Notes under the pieces: model-generated
Databases searched by the model: none
The model's input: only the letters and a program-made list of their open reading frames with translations
What the model was told of the DNA's origin: nothing
Shown: in pieces, positions 17,510 through 25,537 of the stretch
How the letters are laid out: each line of letters starts with the position of its first letter
Numbering within the stretch: the stretch's first letter is position 1
NCBI RefSeq assembly: GCF_002906255.1
Contig: NZ_POTC01000018.1
Span: 1 to 57,879 of the forward strand
Direction of reading: 5' to 3'
Source: Novacetimonas maltaceti
Lineage (GTDB): Bacteria > Pseudomonadota > Alphaproteobacteria > Acetobacterales > Acetobacteraceae
DNA length: 57,879 bases
Made by a program: the position numbers and the translations under genes

Positions 17510-18838
17510 ATGAACGCATCGCCTGTGTCCGGTCTGGGTCCTGAATTCGCCGGGCGTACCGGCGCGATCCTCGAACGGCTCAACCGGCTTTACCCGGCCC
17601 TGATCGACCTGTCGCTGGGGCGTCTGGAACATCTGCTGGCGCGCCTGGGCCATCCCGAACGCCACCTGCCGCCGGTGATCCATGTTGCGGGCACCAATGG
17701 CAAGGGCAGCACCTGCGCCCTGATCCGCGCCATTGCGGAGGCGGCGGGGTGGCGCGTTCATGTCATGACGTCGCCGCATCTGGTGCATGTGACCGAACGC
17801 TTCCGCATCGCGGGGAAGATCGTCACCGAATCCGAACTGGCCGAAGTGCTGGAGGAGGTCGAGCGTGCCAATGATGGCGCGCCGATCACCGTGTTCGAGG
17901 TGCTGACCGCCGCAGGCTTCGTGCTAGGCGCGCGCCATCCCGCCGAACTGATGATCGTCGAGGTCGGACTGGGCGGGCGTTACGACGCGACCAACGTACT
18001 GGCGCGGCCCGCGGCGTGTGCGATTGCCTCCATCTCCATGGATCATGAGGCGTTCCTTGGCGATACGCTGGAAAAGATCGCACTGGAGAAGGCGGGCATC
18101 ATCAAGGATTTCGTGCCGGTTGCCACGGGTCGTCACCCGACGGACGTGATGGGCGTGATCGCCCGCGTGGCGGCGGAACATGACGCGCCTTTGTGGCGGC
18201 GAGGCCATGAATGGTCCATCACCCCGTCACCCGATGGCACGCGCCTGATCTATCGCGACGGGGAGGGGATGCTGGAACTGCCGCATCCCGGCCTGCCGGG
18301 GCCGCATCAGGTGGATAATGCGGGGCTTGCGGTTGCCACCCTGCGTTCAAGTGGCCTGTCGTTGCCTGCGCAGGCGTGGGCGGGGCTTGCGGATGCACAC
18401 TGGCCCGCGCGGCTGCAACAACTGCATGGGGCGCTGGCGCACCTTCTGCCCGACGGGTGGGAGCTATGGCTCGATGGTGGCCATAATCCCGGCGCGGGAG
18501 AGGCGCTGGCCCGCGTGATGCAGGGATGGTCGGACCGTCCCGTGCACCTGATTGTCGGCATGAAGCAGACCAAGGATGCTTCCGGTTTCCTCGCCCCCCT
18601 GCTGCCCCATGCCGCAAGCGTGCAGGCCGTGGCCGAACCGGAGCAGCACCTTGCCCTGCCGGTGGCCGATATCATCGCGGCGGGGCAGGGACGTGTAACC
18701 GCAGGCCCGACCATCAGGGCGGCGCTGGAACACCTGTCCCGCGATATGCCCCCCCAACCGGCCGCGCGGGTAGTGGTCTGTGGCAGCCTGTACCTGGCGG
18801 GCGTGGCGTTGCAGCAGGACGGATGGCGCGCGACCTGA
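17510..18838 (+). CDS. folC: Folylpolyglutamate / dihydrofolate synthase
   Basis: A 442-residue Mur-ligase-like ATPase that adds glutamate to dihydropteroate and to folates. The ATP loop HVAGTNGKGSTCA (Gly61-Ser67) is near the N-terminus, followed by TSPHLVHVTERFRI, EVGLGGRYDATN and the C-terminal WLDGGHNPGAGEAL. Length fits the family. ATG 17510 starts 15 bp after the accD stop. The 264 bp after the gene contain a CCCGTGG/CCACGGG inverted repeat (near 18883-18907) that may end the trp-acc-fol transcript, but no T-run follows. It supplies polyglutamylated folate used by FolD and MetF encoded farther right. Confidence 0.96.
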   Translation: MNASPVSGLGPEFAGRTGAILERLNRLYPALIDLSLGRLEHLLARLGHPERHLPPVIHVAGTNGKGSTCALIRAIAEAAGWRVHVMTSPHLVHVTERFRIAGKIVTESELAEVLEEVERANDGAPITVFEVLTAAGFVLGARHPAELMIVEVGLGGRYDATNVLARPAACAIASISMDHEAFLGDTLEKIALEKAGIIKDFVPVATGRHPTDVMGVIARVAAEHDAPLWRRGHEWSITPSPDGTRLIYRDGEGMLELPHPGLPGPHQVDNAGLAVATLRSSGLSLPAQAWAGLADAHWPARLQQLHGALAHLLPDGWELWLDGGHNPGAGEALARVMQGWSDRPVHLIVGMKQTKDASGFLAPLLPHAASVQAVAEPEQHLALPVADIIAAGQGRVTAGPTIRAALEHLSRDMPPQPAARVVVCGSLYLAGVALQQDGWRAT

Positions 18839-19102
18839 GCAGGAGCATCGCGTAGCGCCGTCAACGGCACGTTGCTGGCGGCCCGTGGTGGGACAACCGC
18901 CACGGGTCTCCCATTTTCCGGTTGTGCATCGCCCCGGCGTGCCGGATGTCTCCGCATGATATCCGTGGGGACGGGTTGTGATACCCTGCGCCAATCATGC
19001 TACGACTGGGGCGCATGAACATGACCCATGTCATGCGCCATTTCATGGACGAGTGGCCCGAGCCAGTCTTCAACAGGTATCCACACAGGGGAATGTGAAA
19101 CA

Positions 19103-20422
19103 TTGAATAGCTTGTCTGAACCTGTGACGTATCGTGTCGGCATTGACGGATACAATCTCGCGATCCCGAAAGGGACCGGCATTGCGACCTATGCCCGTAC
19201 CCTGAGTCATGTCGTCAAGGCGCTCGGTCATCCCGTGGATGTTGTCTATGGCATGGACATCTCGCACAGGATCTCGCCAGAGTTACAGGAAGTCACGTTT
19301 TTCAATATCCTCGCAGGCAACAATGGCTCGCCCCCCGCGCAGGGAAAGGTCTCCAGATGGGTCAGGAGCCAGATTTCGTCCTTTGCGAAAAACCATCCTT
19401 TTGAGATCAGCCTGACCGGCCGGGTGGAGCAGCGCAGCTTCCTCAACCGACTGCCTGCCTATGACCGGGTTGTGAATTCGCGGAACCTGTTTGCGCGGGC
19501 CTACAGGTATTTCCGCAATACCGGCCGTCTCCTGACGCTGCGCCTGCCGGATGCGCCGCGCATCATGCACTGGACCTATCCGGTGCCGGTGCAGGTGGAA
19601 GGGGCCATCAACCTCTATACGGTCCATGACCTTGTTCCCCTGCGCTTCCCCCAGACCACGCTGGACAACAAGGCGTATCAGTTCAGGCTGATGGAAACGC
19701 TGCGTGATCTCAGGAGGCCGATCTGCACGGTGTCAGAGGCCTCACGCAAGGATATCGTGTCCTTCTTTCCGGAAATGGCGCCACATATCTATAACCCGTA
19801 CCAGTCTTTCCTCCCCAACCCGACCTTCCTCAGGAGGAGTGACGAAGAAACGCGCGATGAAGTGCGGGGCATGTTCGGGCTGGAACCGGAAAGTTACTTC
19901 CTGTTCTATGGTTCCCTGGAACCGAAGAAGAATATCGGCCGTATCATTTCCGCTTTCCTGAGCAGCCAGACAGAGCGCCGGTTGGTGATCGTGGGCGCCA
20001 TGGCATGGAAGAATGAAAATGAACTCCGCTTCCTGCAGCGCGGCATTGATGAGGGACGCATCATGCTGATCGATTACCTGCCGCAGGCAAGCCTGAACGC
20101 ACTGGTGCGGCATGCCCGCGCGCTGCTGTTTCCGTCGCTGACCGAAGGGTTCGGCCTTCCGGTGCTGGAGGCGATGTCGCTGGGCACGCCGGTCCTGACA
20201 TCGCACGAAGGGGGACTGCCCGAAGTGGTGGGGGAGGCCGCCGTCATGGTGGACGCCTATGACGTGGCATCCATTACCGAGGGAATCAACAGCATGGATC
20301 AGGATGCTGGCCTGATTGAAAAGCTGAAGCTTGAAGGCCCGGCCCAGGCGGAAAAATTTTCCATGGATGCCTACACGAACCGTGTCAAAGACATGTATGC
20401 CGATATCGTCAGCAGATATTGA
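19103..20422 (+). CDS. GT4 family glycosyltransferase
   Basis: A 439-residue GT-B enzyme. The N-terminal Rossmann half starts VGIDGYNLAIPKGTGIATYA, typical of mannosyltransferase-like GT4 proteins that read a Gly-rich acceptor loop. The C-terminal half holds FLFYGSLEPKKNIGRII, VGAMAWKNE, and the donor-binding E-x7-E segment SLTEGFGLPVLEAMSLGTP. The preferred start is TTG 19103, nine bases after AGGGGAA; ATG 19028 in frame has no ribosome site and adds 25 unlikely residues. It converges on the duplicated glycosyltransferase pair (minus strand) and probably contributes to the same lipopolysaccharide or exopolysaccharide. Substrates are unknown. Confidence 0.85.
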   Translation: MNSLSEPVTYRVGIDGYNLAIPKGTGIATYARTLSHVVKALGHPVDVVYGMDISHRISPELQEVTFFNILAGNNGSPPAQGKVSRWVRSQISSFAKNHPFEISLTGRVEQRSFLNRLPAYDRVVNSRNLFARAYRYFRNTGRLLTLRLPDAPRIMHWTYPVPVQVEGAINLYTVHDLVPLRFPQTTLDNKAYQFRLMETLRDLRRPICTVSEASRKDIVSFFPEMAPHIYNPYQSFLPNPTFLRRSDEETRDEVRGMFGLEPESYFLFYGSLEPKKNIGRIISAFLSSQTERRLVIVGAMAWKNENELRFLQRGIDEGRIMLIDYLPQASLNALVRHARALLFPSLTEGFGLPVLEAMSLGTPVLTSHEGGLPEVVGEAAVMVDAYDVASITEGINSMDQDAGLIEKLKLEGPAQAEKFSMDAYTNRVKDMYADIVSRY

Positions 20423-20484
20423 AAGCATACAGGCCGTTTCAAAGCCGGTCTGACAGTAAGCACCTTATGGAAACGACAGAATTG

Positions 20485-20518
20485 AGGATGTCGCCTGTCC
20501 CGGAAAAGGCGACATCCT
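20485..20518. terminator. Perfect 11-bp hairpin between convergent genes
   Basis: AGGATGTCGCC (20485-20495) pairs with GGCGACATCCT (20508-20518) around a 12-base loop. It lies 62 bp after the GT4 stop. No T-run follows on either strand, so it is a weak terminator candidate; a role in RNA stability or Rho-dependent ending is possible. Confidence 0.4.
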
Positions 20519-20585
20519 GAAATCCTTGCAGGCGGCAGGAAAATACGCCCCTGCAAACATCCCGCGCGCATGCCTGCTGCCTGCC

Positions 20586-20619
20586 GGGCAATCCCCCCGC
20601 TTTTGTCAGGGGATTGCCC
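20586..20619 (-). terminator. Hairpin after duplicated glycosyltransferase 1
   Basis: GGGCAATCCCC (20586-20596) pairs over 11 bp with GGGGATTGCCC (20609-20619), about 21 bp past the stop codon at 20641. No T-run follows. The same hairpin follows copy 2 at 22989-23021. Confidence 0.45.
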
Positions 20620-20640
20620 ATGGGCCAGCAGGCCTTGGCG

Positions 20641-22779
20641 TCAGCTGTTTACCATATGCTCGACAGCGGCGAGGTGTTTGCGGATTTCCTTGTCGGAGGG
20701 ATCGATTTTCGCGGCCTGCCGATAGGCCTCGGCGGCGGGTGCGTAGAATCCCTGCTCCTTGAGCATGTGGCCATACTGCACCAGGATGCGGGGACGGTTG
20801 ATGTATCGCCGCAGCATGGCGGCATAGTATTTTTCCGCCTCTCCCCATTTCTGTTTCCGTGCGGACCTGCGTGCGCGGAACAGGGAGAGCCTGTCGGACA
20901 TCTTTTCCACGGTCCCCAGTATGGGGTTGGGGTTTTCCGCCTTGCCTAGGAGCAGTCGGGACAGGAACGGACTGCCCATGCCCGGACCTGTGGCGTTCGC
21001 CTGTCCCCGTGGCATTGTCCCGATGGCGTCGCCAAGCGTCTTGGGGGTTTCGTTCAGGATCTTTTCAAGGAAGCCGAGGCAGGCCGCGGCATCGTCCGCG
21101 GGCACGAACCCGATGGCGCTGATGCCGACATGAACCGTCGGGTAGGAACTGTCGGGGGCGGGGACGCCGGTCGAGTTCAGGACGACGCGAAGGTTGCCGT
21201 CCTGTCCGATGACACCGTCAAAATTGATGAAGGCCGCCACGGGGGAGACATTGCCATAGGCGAAATCCTCGCCGCCCGCCTGGCATGAGAGCCACATCCT
21301 TTCCTGTGACACGGGGGCCTTCACCCGGATGAAGACGCGGACCTTCCGCCCGGCAGGCAGGGAGGTGGGCAGGTCGATGACAGCACGGTTGTTGGCCGCC
21401 CAGCATCCCCATTTCTCAAGCCTGTTCCATCCCGACACCCGGGTCATGCGGGCCGTGACCAGCAGGCCGCCCTTTTCATTCTGTTCGGATACGTCATCCG
21501 AACCGTAGAAATAGATTTCCCCGGGGGAGTAGACATAGTTCCCCTCCCTGGAGAGGGCGTTCTTGTCTTCTATGTGCTGGTCTATGTTTTTGTAGAATTC
21601 CTTGCAGTAGGCATCCCACGTCTTGACCCTGAAGTTTTCGCGGATGTCCTTTTCGCGCTGCCGGATCCTGTCATGATCGCGGAAGAAGGAGCGGAAGGTT
21701 TCGCAGGCCCGGTCCACATTGTAAGGGTCGATGTAATCGACCAGGTCGCCGCCGACTTCGGGAATGGATGTGGCGTTGGAGGCGATGCACATCTTGCCAT
21801 GCGCCAGGCTTTCCCCAACCGGCAGGCCCCACCCTTCCGCAAAACTGGGATAGGCCGTCAGCAGGCAGTTCCTGTAAAGATAGTTTAGTTCTTCATCTGA
21901 CATGTTGTTCAGTATGAAGAGCCATTTGCCGGAGCCACCGGACCTGTTGATATCGTTTTTCAGGTCTTCAACTTCCCATCCCCATTTCCCGACAAAGACA
22001 AGGTTCGGGACATTGAGATTTCGGTCCTGACGCAGCCGCTCCCACACATTGACCAGCAGGGCATGGTTCTTGCGCATCTCGATCGTGGAGACAAACAGGA
22101 CGTAATCCTGTTTCGCAACGGCCTTTACCTCGGAACGGATATTTTCATATGTGTAGGAAACTTCAGGAAGTTCGGTCGGCATTGTCACGGATTCGACAGG
22201 GATGTCCAGACCAAGCCTGGTCTGTATGTAATCCTTCAGGTCATCGCGGACATGGTCGGAAATCGTAAGGACAAGGGTTACTTCCGACAGGACATCAAGT
22301 AACGCATCTTCGAATATCCGTGTCAGTATGGGAATGACAAAATATGGTTTCCTGATGGCGATCAGGTCATAAACGAGCACGCCGATTTTCAGGCCACGTT
22401 CCCGCAGGTTCTTCAGGAACTGGAAATCCTGGTAGATCCAGAAAGCCCCGGCAATGACAAAGATATCACCCGCAGACGTCCGGGCCGGGACAAGGTTCTC
22501 GCGGACTTTCTTTTCCAGCTTCTGTATATATTTGGAATCATGCAGGCCCGACTGCAGGCCATCGACCAGTTTCTGGAAAAGCTCGATATCGACAGCATAT
22601 AAGACCGTGTCATCATCTTCCGCGATGACGGGCATTACATTATACTTCGACTCCCCCCGCAGCGTGACAAGATTGGCGGTGACACGCTGGATGCCGCTGA
22701 CCGTAATATTGCCCCCCCTGGCGTATTCCATGAAATCCGAAATCTCTAGCCATACGGTTGGCAGCGTATTCTGGGGCAA
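20641..22779 (-). CDS. Glycosyltransferase with TPR tail, copy 1
   Basis: A 712-residue protein. Residues about 1-400 form a GT4 (GT-B) enzyme: SGIQRVTANL near the N-terminus, VLFVSTIEMRKNHALL, LVFVGKWGWE, and the donor site SFAEGWGLPVGESLAHGK. Residues about 410-590 are a beta-rich segment of unknown role. Residues about 640-705 look like TPR helices (WGEAEKYYAAMLRRY, APAAEAYRQAAKIDPSDKE). The start is TTG 22779 with GAGG five bases upstream. The gene duplicates 23043-25181: from residue about 313 on, only four residues differ, while the N-terminal 310 residues differ widely. This suggests paralogues kept alike at the C-terminus by gene conversion while the catalytic part changed. The substrate is unknown. 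Confidence 0.87.
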   Translation of the reverse strand: MPQNTLPTVWLEISDFMEYARGGNITVSGIQRVTANLVTLRGESKYNVMPVIAEDDDTVLYAVDIELFQKLVDGLQSGLHDSKYIQKLEKKVRENLVPARTSAGDIFVIAGAFWIYQDFQFLKNLRERGLKIGVLVYDLIAIRKPYFVIPILTRIFEDALLDVLSEVTLVLTISDHVRDDLKDYIQTRLGLDIPVESVTMPTELPEVSYTYENIRSEVKAVAKQDYVLFVSTIEMRKNHALLVNVWERLRQDRNLNVPNLVFVGKWGWEVEDLKNDINRSGGSGKWLFILNNMSDEELNYLYRNCLLTAYPSFAEGWGLPVGESLAHGKMCIASNATSIPEVGGDLVDYIDPYNVDRACETFRSFFRDHDRIRQREKDIRENFRVKTWDAYCKEFYKNIDQHIEDKNALSREGNYVYSPGEIYFYGSDDVSEQNEKGGLLVTARMTRVSGWNRLEKWGCWAANNRAVIDLPTSLPAGRKVRVFIRVKAPVSQERMWLSCQAGGEDFAYGNVSPVAAFINFDGVIGQDGNLRVVLNSTGVPAPDSSYPTVHVGISAIGFVPADDAAACLGFLEKILNETPKTLGDAIGTMPRGQANATGPGMGSPFLSRLLLGKAENPNPILGTVEKMSDRLSLFRARRSARKQKWGEAEKYYAAMLRRYINRPRILVQYGHMLKEQGFYAPAAEAYRQAAKIDPSDKEIRKHLAAVEHMVNS

Positions 22780-22853
22780 GTTATCCTCACTTTGAGACTG
22801 AGATGTCCTGCATGGCCTGCAGAGCAGGGGGTAAATATACCATCAAATAGATA

Positions 22854-22898
22854 CAGAAGGGAGCAACCCCGTCAAGCAGAGGGGGGCGCTCCCTTCTG
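22854..22898. other. Inverted repeat at the end of duplication unit 1
   Basis: CAGAAGGGAGC (22854-22864) pairs with GCTCCCTTCTG (22888-22898). The left arm is part of the duplicated unit and also occurs at its right end in unit 2; the right arm is unique to unit 1. An 8-bp hairpin GTCCGGCC/GGCCGGAC (22902-22924) follows. They lie in the 263-bp gap before glycosyltransferase copy 1 and may end readthrough from copy 2 or mark the recombination joint. Confidence 0.5.
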
Positions 22899-22988
22899 TC
22901 TGTCCGGCCGGATACTGGCCGGACGGGATTTTGCGAAACCGGGAAGGTTTGTTGTGCCGTCTCCTGACGCTGTCCAGCACTGCCTGCC

Positions 22989-23021
22989 GGGCAATCCCCC
23001 GCGTTTGTCAGGGGATTGCCC
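22989..23021 (-). terminator. Hairpin after duplicated glycosyltransferase 2
   Basis: GGGCAATCCCC (22989-22999) pairs with GGGGATTGCCC (23011-23021), 22 bp past the stop at 23043. It differs from its copy at 20586 only in the loop, which is one base shorter. Confidence 0.45.
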
Positions 23022-23042
23022 ATGGGACAGCAGGCCTTGGCG

Positions 23043-25181
23043 TCAGTTGTTTACCATATGCTCGACAGCGGCGAGGTGTTTGCGGATTTCCTTGTCGGAG
23101 GGATCGATTTTCGCGGCCTGCCGATAGGCCTCGGCGGCGGGTGCGTAGAATCCCTGTTCCTTGAGCATGTGGCCATACTGCACCAGGATGCGGGGACGGT
23201 TGATGTATCGCCGCAGCATGGCGGCATAGTATTTTTCCGCCTCTCCCCATTTCTGTTTCCGTGCGGACCTGCGTGCGCGGAACAGGGAGAGCCTGTCGGA
23301 CATCTTTTCCACGGTCCCCAGTATGGGCTTGGGGTTTTCCGCCTTGCCGAGGAGCAGTCGGGACAGGAACGGACTGCCCATGCCCGGACCTGTGGCGCTC
23401 GCCTGTCCCCGTGGCATTGTCCCGATGGCGTCGCCAAGCGTCTTGGGGGTTTCGTTCAGGACCTTTTCAAGGAAGCCGAGGCAGGCCGCGGCATCGTCCG
23501 CGGGCACGAACCCGATGGCGCTGATGCCGACATGAACCGTCGGGTAGGAACTGTCGGGGGCGGGGACGCCGGTCGAGTTCAGGACGACGCGAAGGTTGCC
23601 GTCCTGTCCGATGACGCCGTCAAAATTGATGAAGGCCGCCACGGGGGAGACATTGCCATAGGCGAAATCCTCGCCGCCCGCCTGGCATGAGAGCCACATC
23701 CTTTCCTGTGACACGGGGGCCTTCACCCGGATGAAGACGCGGACCTTCCGCCCGGCAGGCAGGGAGGTCGGCAGGTCGATGACGGCACGGTTGTTGGCCG
23801 CCCAGCATCCCCATTTCTCAAGCCTGTTCCATCCCGACACCCGGGTCATGCGGGCCGTGACCAGCAGGCCGCCCTTTTCATTCTGTTCGGATACGTCATC
23901 CGACCCGTAGAAATAGATTTCCCCGGGGGAGTAGACATAGTTTCCCTCCCTGGAGAGGGCGTTCTTGTCTTCTATGTGCTGGTCTATGTTTTTGTAGAAT
24001 TCCTTGCAGTAGGCATCCCACGTCTTGACCCTGAAGTTTTCGCGGATGTCCTTTTCGCGCTGCCGGATCCTGTCATGATCGCGGAAGAAGGAACGGAAGG
24101 TTTCGCAGGCCCGGTCCACATTGTAAGGGTCGATATAATCGACCAGGTCGCCGCCGACTTCGGGAATGGATGTGGCGTTGGAGGCGATGCACATCTTGCC
24201 ATGCGCAAGGCTTTCCCCAACCGGCAGGCCCCACCCTTCCGCAAGGCTGGGGAAAGAGGTCATCACGCAGTGCCTGTACAGGTAGCTCAGCTCTTCATCT
24301 GACAGGCTGCTCAGCAGGAAGATCCATTTGCCAACTCCGCCGGTTTTGTCGAGGTATTCGCGGATTTTCTCGCTGCCCCATCCCCATTTCCCGACAAAGA
24401 CAAGGTTCGGGACATTGAGATTGCGGTCCAGACGCAGCCGTTCCCATGCCTTCATCAGGAGCGTATGGTTTTTCCTGACCTCGATCGTGGAGACAAACAG
24501 GACGTAATCCTGTTTCGCCGCGGCCTTCACCTCGTCACGGATATTCTCATACGTGTAGGAAACTGCAGGAAGTTCGGTCGGTTCCGTAATCGTTTCGACA
24601 GGGATGTCCAGGCCAAGCCTGCCCTGCATGTAATCCTTCAGGTCATCGCGGACATAATTGGAAATCGTAAGGACAAGCGTCACTTCCGACAGGACGTCAA
24701 GGAATGCGTCCTCAAAGCTCCTTGTCAGCGCAGGAGCGACATATTGCAGGTTCCTGATCGGGATCAGGTCATGGATGAGCACGCCGATTTTCAGGCCACG
24801 TTCCCGCAGGTCCTTGAGGAACTGGAAATCCTGGTACGCCCAGAAAGCCCCGGCAATGACAAAGATGTCACCCGCAGACGTCCGGGCCGGGGCAAGGTTC
24901 TTGCGGACCTTCTTTTCCAGCTTCTGTATATGCTTGGAATCATGCCGACCAGACTGCAGGCCATCGACCAGTTTCTGGAACAGTTCGATATTGGCGGCGT
25001 ATAAGACCGCGTCGTCATCTTTCGCGACGACTGGCGTCACATTATACTTCGACTGCCCCCTGAGCGTGACAAGATTGGCAGTGACACGCTGGATGCCGCT
25101 GACCGTAATATTGCCCCCCCTGGCGTATTCCAGGAAATCCGAGATGTCTAACCATACGGTTGGCAGCGTATTCTGGGGCAA
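23043..25181 (-). CDS. Glycosyltransferase with TPR tail, copy 2
   Basis: A 712-residue paralogue of the gene at 20641-22779 with the same layout: GT4 domain (about 1-400; FVSTIEVRKNHTLLM, SLAEGWGLPVGESLAHGK), beta-rich middle (about 410-590) and TPR-like end (about 640-705). It also starts at TTG (25181) behind GAGG. Compared with copy 1, variable residues cluster in the acceptor-binding N-terminal half and around the loop KWGWGSEKIREYLDKTGG, while the C-terminal 400 residues are nearly identical. Both genes have equal length without frameshifts, so both are probably functional and may transfer to different acceptors or use different donors. It reads away from hldE; the two genes are divergent and share the gap 25182-25537. 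Confidence 0.87.
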   Translation of the reverse strand: MPQNTLPTVWLDISDFLEYARGGNITVSGIQRVTANLVTLRGQSKYNVTPVVAKDDDAVLYAANIELFQKLVDGLQSGRHDSKHIQKLEKKVRKNLAPARTSAGDIFVIAGAFWAYQDFQFLKDLRERGLKIGVLIHDLIPIRNLQYVAPALTRSFEDAFLDVLSEVTLVLTISNYVRDDLKDYMQGRLGLDIPVETITEPTELPAVSYTYENIRDEVKAAAKQDYVLFVSTIEVRKNHTLLMKAWERLRLDRNLNVPNLVFVGKWGWGSEKIREYLDKTGGVGKWIFLLSSLSDEELSYLYRHCVMTSFPSLAEGWGLPVGESLAHGKMCIASNATSIPEVGGDLVDYIDPYNVDRACETFRSFFRDHDRIRQREKDIRENFRVKTWDAYCKEFYKNIDQHIEDKNALSREGNYVYSPGEIYFYGSDDVSEQNEKGGLLVTARMTRVSGWNRLEKWGCWAANNRAVIDLPTSLPAGRKVRVFIRVKAPVSQERMWLSCQAGGEDFAYGNVSPVAAFINFDGVIGQDGNLRVVLNSTGVPAPDSSYPTVHVGISAIGFVPADDAAACLGFLEKVLNETPKTLGDAIGTMPRGQASATGPGMGSPFLSRLLLGKAENPKPILGTVEKMSDRLSLFRARRSARKQKWGEAEKYYAAMLRRYINRPRILVQYGHMLKEQGFYAPAAEAYRQAAKIDPSDKEIRKHLAAVEHMVNN

Positions 25182-25537
25182 GTTATCCTCACTTTAGGCT
25201 GAAATGTCCTGCATGGCCTGCAGAATCCGGGTCATATGCCACCAAAGAGGTACAGAAGGGAGCAACCCCGTCAAGCAGAGCAGGAGGCGCGGATTTCCTG
25301 TCATGCAATGGCAGTATGCGTGGCCGTCCTTTCCTGTCGCCAGCATGCCGGCGCGGCAGTCGGGGCGGGCGGAATATGGCTTGCATGCCCGGGTGCTGGC
25401 AAATGTCGCGACGCGCGGCATGCAGGTTTAATAAAGCCTGCTATGATGTTAAACGGGGAGCGGCCCCACCCTTCCCGCCCCGTGGCTGGACCATCCATTA
25501 TGCGACACCCATATATGCCCTGGTCAGGATATCGCGC
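25182..25537. other. Divergent gap between glycosyltransferase copy 2 and hldE
   Basis: The first 99 bp belong to duplication unit 2. The rest is unique, without an ORF I can support. TATGAT at 25442-25447 is a possible -10 site for hldE, but no good -35 box is placed 16-18 bp before it. The frame of hldE stays open upstream to 25160, yet nothing there resembles the family. Confidence 0.4.

Larger units (their letters stand above)
20577..22881. repeat. Direct duplication, unit 1
   Basis: A unit of about 2.3 kb that recurs at 22980-25280. It starts at CTGCCTGCCGGGCAATCCCC and ends at GCAACCCCGTCAAGCAGAG in both copies, and includes a whole glycosyltransferase gene with its leader and downstream hairpin. 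The 3' part of the gene is almost identical between units, the middle of the 5' half is clearly diverged, and the region before the gene is similar again. Confidence 0.9.
22980..25280. repeat. Direct duplication, unit 2
   Basis: Second copy of the 20577-22881 unit, offset by about 2402 bp, with the gene 23043-25181. Reading by eye, the 3' about 1.25 kb of the two genes differ at roughly fifteen bases. No transposase or target-site duplication is seen at the unit ends. Confidence 0.9.

Noticed and set aside
19078-19086. DnaA-box-like GTATCCACA as sign of oriC
   Set aside because: It is a single near-match without an AT-rich unwinding region or further boxes.
25160-25537. N-terminal extension of hldE by 126 residues
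   Set aside because: It overlaps the divergent glycosyltransferase start and the repeat unit, lacks family similarity, and ATG 25538 has a ribosome site.
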